From: Lewinellaceae bacterium
Lineage (GTDB): Bacteria > Bacteroidota > Bacteroidia > Chitinophagales > Saprospiraceae
Length of the DNA stretch: 64,000 bases
Assembly: GCA_020636025.1 (NCBI GenBank)
Contig: JACJYQ010000005.1
Coordinates: forward strand, 372,001 to 436,000
Direction of reading: 5' to 3'
The stretch's first letter is position 1; each line of letters opens with the position of its first letter. The position numbers and the translations under genes were made by a program. Below, piece by piece: positions 17,166 through 26,735 of the stretch. The notes under the pieces were generated by a model. The model had not been told where the DNA came from. It ran no database searches and worked only from the letters and a program-made list of their open reading frames with translations.

Positions 17166-18653
17166 CTTACAGATACTATCGTTGCGTTGGCAACACCTCC
17201 TGGTGTAGGAGCCATTGGCGTGATCAGGTTGTCTGGGCCAAAGGCGATTGCTTTGGCTGACCAGATGTTTGTTGGTAAAAAACTGGCTGGGCAGCCTTCT
17301 CATACTGCCCACTTTGGGGTTATCCAGACTGCCGATGGTGAAATGATTGATGAGGTGCTTGTGACCATTTTCCATGAAAACCGGTCTTATACCGGTCAGG
17401 AAACGGTGGAAATCAGTTGCCATGGCTCGCCCTATATTCATCAGCGGATCATTGAATTGAGTTTGCAGCTTGGCGCCCGGATGGCCGAGCCCGGGGAGTT
17501 TACACTACGTGCTTTTTTGAATGGCAAACTGGATTTGAGCCAGGCAGAAGCCGTGGCCGATCTAATTGCCTCTGAAAATAAGGCTGCTCATGCTGTTGCG
17601 CTAAACCAGTTGCGCGGAGGTTTCAAAAAGGAGATTCAGCAATTGCGCGAGGAACTCATTCATTTTGCCAGTCTGGTAGAGCTGGAACTCGACTTTGGTG
17701 AAGAAGATGTGGAATTTGTCAATAGAGATGACCTGAAAGAACTTGTGCATAAGATCCAGGATCATTTGGAGCCATTGATCGCCTCCTTTGCCCTGGGAAA
17801 TGCGCTCAAAACTGGCGTCAGTACCGTTATTGCCGGACGACCAAACGCCGGAAAATCCACCCTGTTGAATGCCCTGCTCCACGAGGAGCGTGCCATCGTT
17901 TCAGACATTCCGGGCACCACACGAGATACTATTGAGGAAGTACTGAATATAAAAGGCATACAATTCCGCCTGATAGATACCGCCGGCATACGAGATGCCC
18001 AGGATACCATCGAATCCCTGGGTGTGCAACGCACCATGGAAAAGATCGGCCAGGCAGCGATCATCATGTACGTGTGGGATGTAGCCGGCGGCATGACCAT
18101 TTATGACGTACACAATGACATTGCCGCGCTGACATCTGGCGAGGATCCTACTCAGGAAAACAAACCTGGTTTTATTGTTGTCTGCAATAAAATGGACAAA
18201 AATCCCCTATTCGACACCAATTGGCTGCTTGACCCTACGCAACCCGGCATCCACCCCTACCTCCTCGAACCAGAGAAAGAATCAAAGCTGAACATTCATC
18301 ATTCACCATTTACCATTAACCATTCAGCTCTGCTGCCTGTTTCTGCTAAAAATGAAATGAACATCGAAGCGCTCAAAGACAAGCTTTTCGAATTGGTTGC
18401 CGGAGACCAGGCAACTGCGCTTTCCAGTTCCGGCGGTGCCACCATTGTTTCCAACCTTCGGCACCACGATGCCTTGCGCCGTGCAGATGCAGCACTTGAA
18501 GATGTACTGAATGCACTCGACAGCGGCATTAGCGGTGATTTTATTGCTCAGGATATCCGCCGGGCGCTTTCCTATCTGGGTGAGATATCCGGTGAGATTG
18601 GTGTAGAGGATTTGTTGGGGAATATTTTTGGGAAGTTTTGTATTGGAAAGTAA
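17154..18653 (+). CDS. mnmE: tRNA modification GTPase MnmE (TrmE)
   Basis: A 499-residue GTPase that, with MnmG, modifies wobble U34 of tRNAs. The N-terminal formyl-THF-binding domain opens TDTIVALATPPGVGAIGVIRLSG. The helical domain carries the embedded G domain: G1 GRPNAGKST (about 226), G3 DTAGIRD, G4 NKMD and G5 SAK. The C-terminal FCIGK motif with the conserved Cys is present. A stop at 17148 limits the start to TTG 17154, which lies in a word-repeat arm. The protein is about 40 residues longer than usual. The extra lies mainly between G4 and G5, and it includes a segment encoded by the same word repeat as the start region (IHHSPFTINHS). Confidence 0.96.
   Translation: MTINLTDTIVALATPPGVGAIGVIRLSGPKAIALADQMFVGKKLAGQPSHTAHFGVIQTADGEMIDEVLVTIFHENRSYTGQETVEISCHGSPYIHQRIIELSLQLGARMAEPGEFTLRAFLNGKLDLSQAEAVADLIASENKAAHAVALNQLRGGFKKEIQQLREELIHFASLVELELDFGEEDVEFVNRDDLKELVHKIQDHLEPLIASFALGNALKTGVSTVIAGRPNAGKSTLLNALLHEERAIVSDIPGTTRDTIEEVLNIKGIQFRLIDTAGIRDAQDTIESLGVQRTMEKIGQAAIIMYVWDVAGGMTIYDVHNDIAALTSGEDPTQENKPGFIVVCNKMDKNPLFDTNWLLDPTQPGIHPYLLEPEKESKLNIHHSPFTINHSALLPVSAKNEMNIEALKDKLFELVAGDQATALSSSGGATIVSNLRHHDALRRADAALEDVLNALDSGISGDFIAQDIRRALSYLGEISGEIGVEDLLGNIFGKFCIGK
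18293..18326. repeat. In-frame word repeat inside mnmE
   Basis: cattcatcattcacc-atttaccattaaccattca matches the intergenic arm 17131-17165 in words and order. It encodes IHHSPFTINHS between the G4 (NKMD) and G5 (SAK) motifs. Confidence 0.8.
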
Positions 18654-18761
18654 ATACATTTTGTTTTATAAACATGTTTTTTTGTTTTTAAAACCGCTCT
18701 GAATGTATGAAAAATGCATCTTAGTTTGTGTTTTTCTACAGTTATTGGCTAATAATGTGTT

Positions 18762-18769
18762 TATATTTG
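18762..18769 (+). promoter_or_regulatory. Candidate -7 element of the Fic gene
   Basis: TATATTTG matches TAnnTTTG and lies 30 bases before the ATG. The nearest upstream TTG is only 14 bases away, so the -33 part is uncertain. Confidence 0.45.
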
Positions 18770-18799
18770 CTTTGTACAAAAGGTATTCAAATCTAAAAC

Positions 18800-19864
18800 A
18801 TGGCCTACAATATAGCCCTTTTGCCGCCCCAATTCGACCTTGAATCTAAGGCCATATTAAAAAAAGCTGCATCTGCCCATCGGTATCTTGCCGAATTGAA
18901 AGGTGTGGCAACCAGTATTCCTAATGAGAGTATTCTGATCAGCACTTTGGTTCTTCAAGAAGCCAGGGATAGCTCGGCCATTGAAAACATTATTACCACA
19001 GAGGATGAGCTTTTCCGAGCCGAGTTGTTTGAAGAATTTGTAGGCCCCGCTCAAAAAGAAGTCCAGAATTACGCCAAAGCACTGCGTTTTGGTTTTGAAA
19101 AAATCCGAACGCAGGGCCTTTTAACCCAAAATCTTATCCTGGATATACAACAACACCTGGAGGAAAATCGGGCCGGATTTCGAAAGTTGCCAGGGACCAC
19201 ATTGAAAAACCAACAAACTGGTGATGTGGTGTACACGCCACCACAAGACTACGATGCCATCGTTTCATTAATGGACAACCTGGAAAAAATCATTAACGAC
19301 GACGACTCCTGGCCATTAGATTACCTGATTAAAATGGCCGTCTTGCATTTCCAATTTGAAAGTATTCACCCCTTTTACGATGGCAACGGACGCACAGGAA
19401 GGATAATCAACATCCTGTATTTAGTGAACAAAGGCCTTTTAGATCTTCCTATCCTTTACCTGAGCCGCTATATCATTCGCCATAAAAGTGATTATTACCG
19501 CCTGCTTCAAGCAGTTCGTGATCAAAATGCCTGGGAACCTTGGGTGCTGTACATGTTAGAAGGCGTGGAACAAACAGCACGGGGAACCATTCAAACCATT
19601 GAGCATATCAGGCGCCTGATGCTGAGCTACAAACACCAAATCCGGAAGCAGTTTCCAAAAATTTACAGTCAAGACCTTCTCAATAACCTGTTTCGACATC
19701 CATATACAAAAATCGAATTTGTAATGCATGATTTGCATGTTAGCCGGCCTACTGCAACGCAATATCTCGATAAGCTAAGTGAAGCTGGTTTTCTGGATAA
19801 AATGAAAAAAGGGCGCAGTAACTACTACGTGAATGCTCCCTTGCTGAAGGTCTTCTTGGCATAA
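18800..19864 (+). CDS. Fic family protein with N-terminal inhibitory motif and C-terminal winged helix
   Basis: A 354-residue Fido-domain protein. Fic enzymes transfer AMP or other phosphoryl groups to target hydroxyls. The catalytic motif HPFYDGNGRTGR starts at His190 and is complete. An inhibitory motif of the (S/T)xxxE(G/N) type is seen as S58-SAI-E62-N63 at the N-terminal side, which places it in the self-inhibited class II group. The last 70 residues resemble a winged-helix DNA-binding domain (HPYTKIEFVMHDLHVSRPTATQYLDKL). Fic genes of this layout often lie beside type I restriction loci, as here: hsdM begins 205 bases downstream. A terminator after the gene suggests separate transcription. 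The cellular target is unknown. Confidence 0.93.
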   Translation: MAYNIALLPPQFDLESKAILKKAASAHRYLAELKGVATSIPNESILISTLVLQEARDSSAIENIITTEDELFRAELFEEFVGPAQKEVQNYAKALRFGFEKIRTQGLLTQNLILDIQQHLEENRAGFRKLPGTTLKNQQTGDVVYTPPQDYDAIVSLMDNLEKIINDDDSWPLDYLIKMAVLHFQFESIHPFYDGNGRTGRIINILYLVNKGLLDLPILYLSRYIIRHKSDYYRLLQAVRDQNAWEPWVLYMLEGVEQTARGTIQTIEHIRRLMLSYKHQIRKQFPKIYSQDLLNNLFRHPYTKIEFVMHDLHVSRPTATQYLDKLSEAGFLDKMKKGRSNYYVNAPLLKVFLA

Positions 19865-19866
19865 TG

Positions 19867-19907
19867 ATATGTAAAGATTTTGCCGAAATCTTTACATATT
19901 TATTTTT
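19867..19907 (+). terminator. Terminator after the Fic gene
   Basis: A perfect 14-bp stem (atatgtaaagattt / aaatctttacatat), loop tgccg, then ttatttttc. Confidence 0.8.
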
Positions 19908-19999
19908 CATCTAAAAATTTAAGCGTTTTTTTTACATGAGATGAAAGGCTCTCTGTAGATGCAGCCATGTAAAGAACCCTCTTACCCATTCCTAAACAT

Positions 20000-20007
20000 T
20001 ACATTTG
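20000..20007 (+). promoter_or_regulatory. Candidate -7 element of the hsd operon
   Basis: TACATTTG matches TAnnTTTG 62 bases before the hsdM ATG; no good TTG is visible at the -33 distance. Confidence 0.4.
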
Positions 20008-20069
20008 CCCGTGCTCAAAAAGAGTCACCAGACCTTTGAACCCACTGCCATCATCCAATAAACAGCCCG

Positions 20070-21671
20070 ATGTCGGAACACCAGAAAAAACAACTCGAAA
20101 CCCAGCTTTGGAACATCGCCAATACGCTGCGCGGTAAGATGGATGCCGATGAATTCCGCGATTATATCCTTGGATTCATCTTTTATAAATATCTGTCTGA
20201 AAAGATGCACCTCTATGCCAACCAGATCCTGAAAGAAGATGGTATCCGCTATGAGGACATCGACGAATCCTCCGCAGAAGGACAGGAATATCTGGAAGCC
20301 ATCAAAGAAGAAGCTGTTTTGCAACTGGGCTATTTTCTGAAGCCCTCCGAACTCTTCCACCAGATCGCTAAAAGAGGAAACTCCGAGCGCGTTGGTGTGG
20401 TGCTGGAAGATCAGGCGCCATACGGCAAGAGCAGTTTCATTCTGGAAGACCTGTCGGCCATCCTGAACAACATCGAGCAAAGCACGATGGGTACCGAGAG
20501 CGAAGACGATTTCGACAAGCTCTTTGAAGACCTTGACCTCACTTCCACCAAATTGGGCCGCACAGAAGCAGCCAAGAACGACCTGATCGCCAAAGTGCTG
20601 GCGCACCTCGATGCCATTGATTTTCAACTGGACAGCACGCAACTCGATGTGCTGGGCGACGCCTACGAATACCTGATCGCACAGTTTGCCAGCGGCGCCG
20701 GTAAAAAAGCGGGCGAGTTCTACACGCCGCAGGAGGTATCCAAAGTGCTGGCCAAACTGGTCACCACAGGTAAAAGCAAACTGAAATCGGTGTACGATCC
20801 CACCTGCGGCTCCGGCTCGCTGCTTCTGCGTGTGGCCAAAGAAGTGCAGGAAGTGTATAACTTTTACGGACAGGAACTGAACCGTACCACTTACAACCTG
20901 GCGCGCATGAACATGATCCTTCACGGCGTACATTACCGCAAGTTTGACATTCGCCAGGAAGACACGCTGGAACACCCGCAGCACCTTGATGAGCGCTTTG
21001 AAGCCATCGTGGCCAATCCGCCTTTCTCGGCCAACTGGAGCGCCAGCCCCCTGCACATGAACGACGACCGCTTCAGCCAGTACGGCAAGCTGGCGCCGGG
21101 CTCCAAGGCCGATTTCGCCTTTGTACAGCACCTGGTGCACCACCTGGCCGATAACGGACAAATGGCGGTGGTACTACCTCACGGTGTGCTGTTCCGCGGC
21201 GCCGCAGAAGGCCATATACGCCAGTACCTAATCGAAGACCGAAACTATCTGGATGCTGTAATCGGTTTGCCGGCCAATATCTTTTACGGTACCAGCATAC
21301 CCACCTGCATCCTGGTGCTGAAAAAATGCCGGGAAAACCCTGAGGACATTTTATTCATAGACGCCAGCCAACATTTTGAAAAAGGCAAAAACCAGAACCG
21401 CCTGCGCGAAGAAGACATTGACAAGATCGTAAACACATACCGGGAACGCAAAAGCGAAGACAAATACAGCTACGCCGCGCCTCTTAGCGAAGTACAGGAA
21501 AACGAGTACAACCTGAACATACCCCGCTACGTGGATACCTTTGAAGAAGAAGAACCGGTGGATATAGAAGCCGTAGCCCAGGAACTGACCCTGCTGGACA
21601 AAGAACTGATAGTCGCCGATGATGCCATTGCAGGTTTTTGTAAGGAATTAGGCATTTCAACGCCTTTTTAA
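20070..21671 (+). CDS. hsdM: Type I restriction-modification methyltransferase subunit HsdM
   Basis: A 533-residue N6-adenine methyltransferase subunit. The N-terminal helical domain (HsdM_N) covers about 1-170 (LETQLWNIANTLRGKMDADEF). The SAM-binding motif DPTCGSGSLLL lies near 243, and the catalytic motif IV is NPPF in VANPPFSANW near 316. A conserved tail has GLPANIFYGTSIPTCILVLKK. Length is typical. It reads as intact and is visibly richer in G and C than the following hsdS region, which fits a gene of foreign origin. It begins the hsd operon; hsdS starts 12 bases after its stop. With HsdS broken, it may lack a specificity partner unless another HsdS is supplied elsewhere. Confidence 0.95.
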   Translation: MSEHQKKQLETQLWNIANTLRGKMDADEFRDYILGFIFYKYLSEKMHLYANQILKEDGIRYEDIDESSAEGQEYLEAIKEEAVLQLGYFLKPSELFHQIAKRGNSERVGVVLEDQAPYGKSSFILEDLSAILNNIEQSTMGTESEDDFDKLFEDLDLTSTKLGRTEAAKNDLIAKVLAHLDAIDFQLDSTQLDVLGDAYEYLIAQFASGAGKKAGEFYTPQEVSKVLAKLVTTGKSKLKSVYDPTCGSGSLLLRVAKEVQEVYNFYGQELNRTTYNLARMNMILHGVHYRKFDIRQEDTLEHPQHLDERFEAIVANPPFSANWSASPLHMNDDRFSQYGKLAPGSKADFAFVQHLVHHLADNGQMAVVLPHGVLFRGAAEGHIRQYLIEDRNYLDAVIGLPANIFYGTSIPTCILVLKKCRENPEDILFIDASQHFEKGKNQNRLREEDIDKIVNTYRERKSEDKYSYAAPLSEVQENEYNLNIPRYVDTFEEEEPVDIEAVAQELTLLDKELIVADDAIAGFCKELGISTPF

Positions 21672-21683
21672 AACCAGAACGCT

Positions 21684-22905
21684 ATGAATACTGCTGAAAA
21701 GAAAGTTCCAGTTTTGCGGTTTCCTGGGTTTGAAGGGGAGTGGAAGGAGAGGAAATTAGGAGAAGTTACAAAAGTCGAAAGAGGACGGTTTACACCCAGG
21801 CCAAGGAATAACCCTAAATATTATAATGGTCAAATACCATTTGTTCAAACTAGCGATGTTGTCAATTCAAACGGCCGAATTGGGACATATACTCAGACAT
21901 TAAATAATGATGGACTAAAGGTGAGCAAATTATTTCCTAAAGGAACAATCTTGATTACCATTGCCGCAAACATTGGGTATTCAGGAGTTTTAGAATTAGG
22001 GATGGCTTGTCCAGATAGCTTAGATTGGCATTACATGTAATAAATCTATTTATAATTATTTTCTCAACCTATACCTTGAAATTGAGCAGCCTAAGATGGA
22101 TTATCTAGCTGTGGCAGCTACACAAAAGAATATTAACGTTGAATTTATAAAAAATTACAAAATTGGTATTCCTAAATACCCCGAACAACAAAAATCGCCG
22201 CCTTCCTTACCGCCATAGACAGTCGCCTAAGCCTGCTGGAGCGTAAAAAGACCCTGCTGGAGCAATACAAAGAGGGCTGATGCAACGGATATTCTCACAG
22301 GAGCTTCGGTTTAAGGATGAGGATGGGAAGGAGTTTCCGGCGTGGGAGGAGAAGAAGTTGGGGGGATATTGCGCGCTTCTCAAAGGGCAAAGATTTCAAA
22401 ATCTGAAATTGAGGATAATGGAGTATTGGAGTGTATAACATACGGAGAATTATATACTACTTATGGGGAACTGATTAATAAAGTGCAATCTCACAAACTT
22501 ACAGGCAAAAGAGACTTAGTCTTGAGTAATGCAAATGATGTAATAATTCCTGCTTCTGGAGAAACCCATTTAGACATCGCAACTGCTTCATGTGTACTAA
22601 AGCGAGGAGTTGCATTAGGAGGCGATTTAAACATAATAAGGTCAAAAACAGATGGGGTCTTCTTGGCTTATTATTTAAATAATGCAAAAAAACGAAATAT
22701 TGCAGGTCTGGCACAGGGAAGCTCGGTTGTTCACCTTTATTCAAGCCAACTTAAATTGCTCGACATTCACCTCCCCTCCCTCTCAGAACAACAAAAAATC
22801 GCCAATTTCCTCACCGCCATTGACCAAAAAACAAACCTGATTACAATCCAAATCGACAAAACCAAAACCTACAAAAAAGGCCTGCTGCAACAATTATTTG
22901 TGTAA
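21684..22905 (+). pseudogene. hsdS: hsdS specificity subunit, broken by several frameshifts
   Basis: Translation in shifting frames gives a nearly complete HsdS: first target-recognition domain (FPGFEGEWKERKLGEV, intact to 22040), central helix (EQPKMDYLAVAATQKN; TAIDSRLSLLERKKTLLEQY), second domain (EFPAWEEKKLG, KSEIEDNGVLECITYGELY) and C-terminal helix (IANFLTAIDQ...GLLQQLFV). I count five indels: an extra base near 22023; A5 instead of A6 after gaacaac near 22190 (the equivalent later site has A6); a missing C near 22276; G6 instead of G5 near 22360; and a two-base loss near 22392. Flanking hsdM and hsdR are intact. This could be genuine decay, or assembly noise from a mixed, recombining hsdS population. 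Confidence 0.85.
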
Positions 22906-23006
22906 AAACCCGCACACCCATGACCCAATCGGAACAAATACTGGAAGACAAGCTGGTAAAGCAATTAGGAAGCCTGGGGTATGATTTTGTAGCCATCAAG
23001 GATGAG
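22888..23006 (+). repeat. Direct repeat copy 1: hsdS end plus hsdR start
   Basis: The segment contains the last codons of hsdS (QLFV, stop) and the first 32 codons of hsdR (MTQSEQILEDKLVKQLG). It is about 90 percent identical to 23718-23835. The short frame 22920-23045 stops after 41 codons, so this copy is a broken hsdR 5' end. Confidence 0.88.
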
Positions 23007-23014
23007 GAAAAGCA

Positions 23015-23506
23015 GATTATGGATTTAATGACCGAATTGAAATAAGTAACCCGGGAAAGCCTATGGTCAATCCAGAGCGGTTTATTGATGGATACCAGTC
23101 GCGAAACGAAGGACTGGCAGCTGCTATGCGACGTCTGGGATACTGTGAAGAAAAAGGAAGCGGGATAGACAAAGTAATTTTTGAAGTAGAATATTGGCAA
23201 TTGCCCGCGCCTGATTTCCGGGTGAATGAAACCCATACACAGGTTATTTTGTATGCACATAAAGAACTTAATGACATGAATAAAGGGGATAAGGTACGTG
23301 CCTGTTACCAGCATTGTTGTTTGCTATTCGTCTCCAACCAACGAATGTCCAACCAAACCCTGCGCGAACGATTCAAGATCAAGGAAGAAAATTATTCCAT
23401 TGCTTCCCGTATCATGCGTGATACCCTTGAAGCCGGCCTCATTAAACTTGAAAACCCCGATAACAAGTCAAAAAAATACACGACGTATATCCCGTTCTGG
23501 GCCTAA
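23015..23506 (+). pseudogene. C-terminal remnant of a Schlafen/AlbA-2-type ATP-binding regulator
   Basis: The frame reads NDRIEISNPGKPMVNPERF, RNEGLAAAMRRLGYCEEKGSGIDKVIFEVE and a winged-helix-like tail to YTTYIPFWA. This matches the C-terminal HATPase_c_4-like half of the Schlafen AlbA-2 proteins that often accompany type I restriction operons. The N-terminal AlbA-2 domain is missing: its place is taken, in another frame, by the duplicated hsdR start. The longest ORF begins with ATG at 23063 (147 residues), so a short protein could still be made. Two copies of atgtgacgg(c/t) (near 23513 and 23578) lie in the following spacer. Confidence 0.72.
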
Positions 23507-23717
23507 TCTTATGTGACGGCAATGTGATACACACCGTCCAATATACACACAAGCAATTGAAAATCAATATTTTGTTTATGTGACGGTCATGTGACAGGAC
23601 AAAACAATATATCATTTCAAAGATTGATGTCCGTAATGGCACTAATGGTAATTTACCAAACGAATTAGAAGCTCCAGTAGTTACTGTTGACTTTGTACTT
23701 TTGAACCAACGCCCGTA

Positions 23718-23835
23718 GAAACAACTATTTGTGTAAAACCCGCAAACCCATGACCCAATCGGAACAAATACTGGAAGACAAGCTGGTAAAGCAATTAGGA
23801 GGCCTTGGGTATGATTTTGTAGCCATCAAAGACGA
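23718..23835 (+). repeat. Direct repeat copy 2: hsdS end plus hsdR start
   Basis: This is the working copy, continuous with hsdR. It repeats the last bases of hsdS (aacaactatttgtgtaaaa) just before the hsdR ATG although no hsdS precedes it. That shows duplication rather than chance likeness. Confidence 0.88.
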
Positions 23836-26617
23836 GACAGCACTGCTGGCCAACCTGAAAGCCCAGCTGGAAAAGCACAACGGCATCCGCTTTTCCGACA
23901 ATGAGTTTTCCAAGATCCTGAACCACCTCAACAAGGGCAATGTATTCGACCGGGCCAAAACGCTGCGCGACAAATTTCAGTTTACCCGCGACAGCGGCGA
24001 AAGCGCCTACATCGAGTTCCTGAACCTGGATCACTGGTGTCAGAACCAGTATCAGGTAACCCGGCAGGTGAGCATGGAAGGAGCCTATAAAAACCGCTAC
24101 GATGTGACTTTGCTGATCAACGGCCTGCCTCTGGTACAGATCGAGCTGAAGCGCCGAGGATTGGAACTCAAGGCGGCTTTCAACCAGATCAACCGCTACC
24201 AGCGACACACCTTCTGGGCATCTTACGGCCTGTTTCAGTACGTGCAGTTGTTTGTGATCAGCAACGGCGTTAACACAAAATACTACGCCAACAACCGGCG
24301 GCAATCCTTCAAGCAAACCTTTTTCTGGACCGATCAGGACAACAAGGCCATCACCCAACTGGAAGGCTTTGCCGAGGCTTTTCTGGAGAAATGCCACCTC
24401 TCCAAAATGATCTGCAAGTACATTGTGCTGCACGAGTCCGACAAGATCCTCATGGTGCTCCGGCCATATCAGTACTACGCTACTGAGGCGATTATCGACA
24501 GGGTAAAGAACAGTACCAAAAACGGGTATATCTGGCATACAACTGGCTCGGGAAAGACGCTCACGTCTTTCAAGGCCAGTCAGGTACTTATGAAACTGCC
24601 TCAGGTGCACAAGGTGGTTTTTGTAGTGGATCGCAACGACCTGGATTACCAGACCACCAAAGAGTTCAACAGTTTTTCAGACGGAAGCGTGGATGGCACT
24701 GACAACACCAATGCCCTGGTAACGCAGTTTTCCGACACCACCAAATTGATCGTTACCACCATCCAAAAACTAAATACAGCCATCAGCAAACAGCGCTATC
24801 TGGCCAGGATGGAACGGCTTCAGGACAAGCGGATTGTGTTCATATTTGATGAGTGTCACCGTAGCCAATTTGGAGAAACGCACAAGCGAATAAAGGCCTT
24901 CTTTCGCAACCATCAAATGTTTGGCTTTACAGGCACACCAATCTTCGCGGATAATGCCGTGGCGAACAAACTCGGCAAGCGTACCACCAAAGAGCTCTTT
25001 GATGATTGTCTGCACAAATATGTTATTACCAACGCGATCAAAGATGAAAATGTACTGCGGTTTTCGATTGAGTATGTTGGCCGCTACAAGCAGAAGGAAG
25101 ACAGTCTAACCAATCTGGATATTCCGGTAGAAGCCATCGACACTCAAGAGCTATTGGAATCACCGGATCGTCTGGAAAAAATTGTAGGATACATGCTCGC
25201 TCATCACCGGCGCAAGACACACCAGCAGGACTTTACTGCTATGTTTTGTGTGAGCAGCGTGGAAACACTAATCAAATACTATGAAATCTTCAAGCGGAAG
25301 AAACAAGAACAGGACCATGATTTGCGAATAGCTACCATTTTCAGTTATTCAGCCAACGAAGAAGATTCGGATGCGGATGGCATGATCGGTGAGCCGGACT
25401 TTGATTTCAGAGATAGTACCCCTGTAAACAAACATACCAGGGAGAAACTGGATGAGTTCATTGCAGATTACAATGCAATGTTCAAAACCAAGTTTTCGAC
25501 TAAGGACAGCCAGAGTTTTTACAACTATTACAAAGACATAGGGAAGCGAATCAAAGACCGGGAACGTGACACTTTTCAGGAAAAGGACAGGGTAGATATT
25601 CTCCTGGTTGTAAATATGTTTTTGACTGGCTTCGATGCCAAAATGGTCAACACGCTTTACGTTGATAAAAACCTGAAGCACCACGGCCTTATCCAGGCTT
25701 TTTCACGTACCAACCGGATTCTGAATGAGGTCAAATCTTACGGGAATATTGTTTGCTTTCGCAACCTCAAAGAGGCAACCGATGATGCCATAGCCCTTTT
25801 CTCAAATCCCGAAGCAAAAGAAGTTATTCTGATGCAGCCGTATGAGGTCTATGTCAGGAAGTTCAACGAAGCACTCGTCAAACTGCTTAAAATCGCTCCC
25901 ACCATTGACAGTGTAAACGATCTGCCAAGTGAAACGGAAGAACTGGAATTTGTTAAGGCTTTCCGTGAATTGATGCGGCTGAAAAATATCCTCACCGGCT
26001 TCTCAGATTTTGAGTTTGCTGATCTGGATATGGAAGAGCAAGAATTTGAAGACTACAAAAGCAAGTACCTGGACATCTACGACAAAGTAAAAACCACACA
26101 CACTAAAGAGAAGGTTTCCATTCTCGATGATGTGGACTTTGAACTGGAACTCATCCACCGGGACGAAATCAATGTAGCCTACATTTTGAAGTTGCTAAGT
26201 GCGCTGCATGAAGCAGCCGAAGAAGAAAGGGAGAAACAACGCAAAGCCATCATCGACCTTCTTGGAGGAGAAGCTCAACTTCGCAGCAAGAAAGAACTTA
26301 TCGAGAAGTTCATCAATGAGAATCTGCCCAGGATCAAAGACGTTGAAACCATCCCAGAAGAATTTGACACTTTCTGGAATTCAGAACGAGCCAATGCCTT
26401 GGCTGCCTTATGCTCAGAAGAAAAGTTGATCCCTGAAAAGCTTCAGACTGTCATTGACAATTATCTGTTTTCCGGCCGCACACCGCTTCGGGAAAGTGTT
26501 GTGGCAACCTTGGAAGTAAAGCCAAAACTGCTGGAACGCAAAAGCATTGTAGAAAGGGTAATTGCTAAAATTTTGGAGTTTGTGGACACTTTTGATGATG
26601 GTATGGGGAGTGTTTGA
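23750..26617 (+). CDS. hsdR: Type I restriction endonuclease subunit HsdR
   Basis: A 955-residue motor-nuclease subunit. The ATG at 23750 (MTQSEQILED) was chosen over an in-frame TTG seven codons upstream that lies in the old hsdS end. The N-terminal nuclease domain has a PD-(D/E)xK-like set, YDVTLLINGLPLVQIELKRRG (D near 118, ELK near 131). The SF2 translocase has Walker A HTTGSGKT near 263, DECH near 367, TGTP in FGFTGTPIF and motif VI FSRTNRIL. A C-terminal helical region binds the methylase core in known HsdR proteins. The gene is intact. Cleavage would need HsdM and a functional HsdS, which the adjacent pseudogene does not provide. Confidence 0.95.
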   Translation: MTQSEQILEDKLVKQLGGLGYDFVAIKDETALLANLKAQLEKHNGIRFSDNEFSKILNHLNKGNVFDRAKTLRDKFQFTRDSGESAYIEFLNLDHWCQNQYQVTRQVSMEGAYKNRYDVTLLINGLPLVQIELKRRGLELKAAFNQINRYQRHTFWASYGLFQYVQLFVISNGVNTKYYANNRRQSFKQTFFWTDQDNKAITQLEGFAEAFLEKCHLSKMICKYIVLHESDKILMVLRPYQYYATEAIIDRVKNSTKNGYIWHTTGSGKTLTSFKASQVLMKLPQVHKVVFVVDRNDLDYQTTKEFNSFSDGSVDGTDNTNALVTQFSDTTKLIVTTIQKLNTAISKQRYLARMERLQDKRIVFIFDECHRSQFGETHKRIKAFFRNHQMFGFTGTPIFADNAVANKLGKRTTKELFDDCLHKYVITNAIKDENVLRFSIEYVGRYKQKEDSLTNLDIPVEAIDTQELLESPDRLEKIVGYMLAHHRRKTHQQDFTAMFCVSSVETLIKYYEIFKRKKQEQDHDLRIATIFSYSANEEDSDADGMIGEPDFDFRDSTPVNKHTREKLDEFIADYNAMFKTKFSTKDSQSFYNYYKDIGKRIKDRERDTFQEKDRVDILLVVNMFLTGFDAKMVNTLYVDKNLKHHGLIQAFSRTNRILNEVKSYGNIVCFRNLKEATDDAIALFSNPEAKEVILMQPYEVYVRKFNEALVKLLKIAPTIDSVNDLPSETEELEFVKAFRELMRLKNILTGFSDFEFADLDMEEQEFEDYKSKYLDIYDKVKTTHTKEKVSILDDVDFELELIHRDEINVAYILKLLSALHEAAEEEREKQRKAIIDLLGGEAQLRSKKELIEKFINENLPRIKDVETIPEEFDTFWNSERANALAALCSEEKLIPEKLQTVIDNYLFSGRTPLRESVVATLEVKPKLLERKSIVERVIAKILEFVDTFDDGMGSV

Positions 26618-26735
26618 GGAATTAACCAGAATGGTAAAAACTAAAACCATCTACTTTCATCATTTCCCTCTGGTAATGATGATAACGAATCAAATTAAGG
26701 CTTTCTTCATGGGCTAAACTAATATCAATAAAATT

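Noticed and set aside
20025..21161. 378-codon open frame on the minus strand opposite hsdM
   Set aside because: It is fully antisense to hsdM, has low-complexity His/Phe/Gln composition and no domain; it is a by-product of GC-rich hsdM codons.
22020..22400. Programmed frameshifting in hsdS
   Set aside because: Five shifts of differing sign in 400 bases fit decay or sequence error, not a programmed site.
23795..24610. 271-codon open frame on the minus strand opposite hsdR
   Set aside because: Antisense to conserved HsdR coding sequence and without recognisable protein features.
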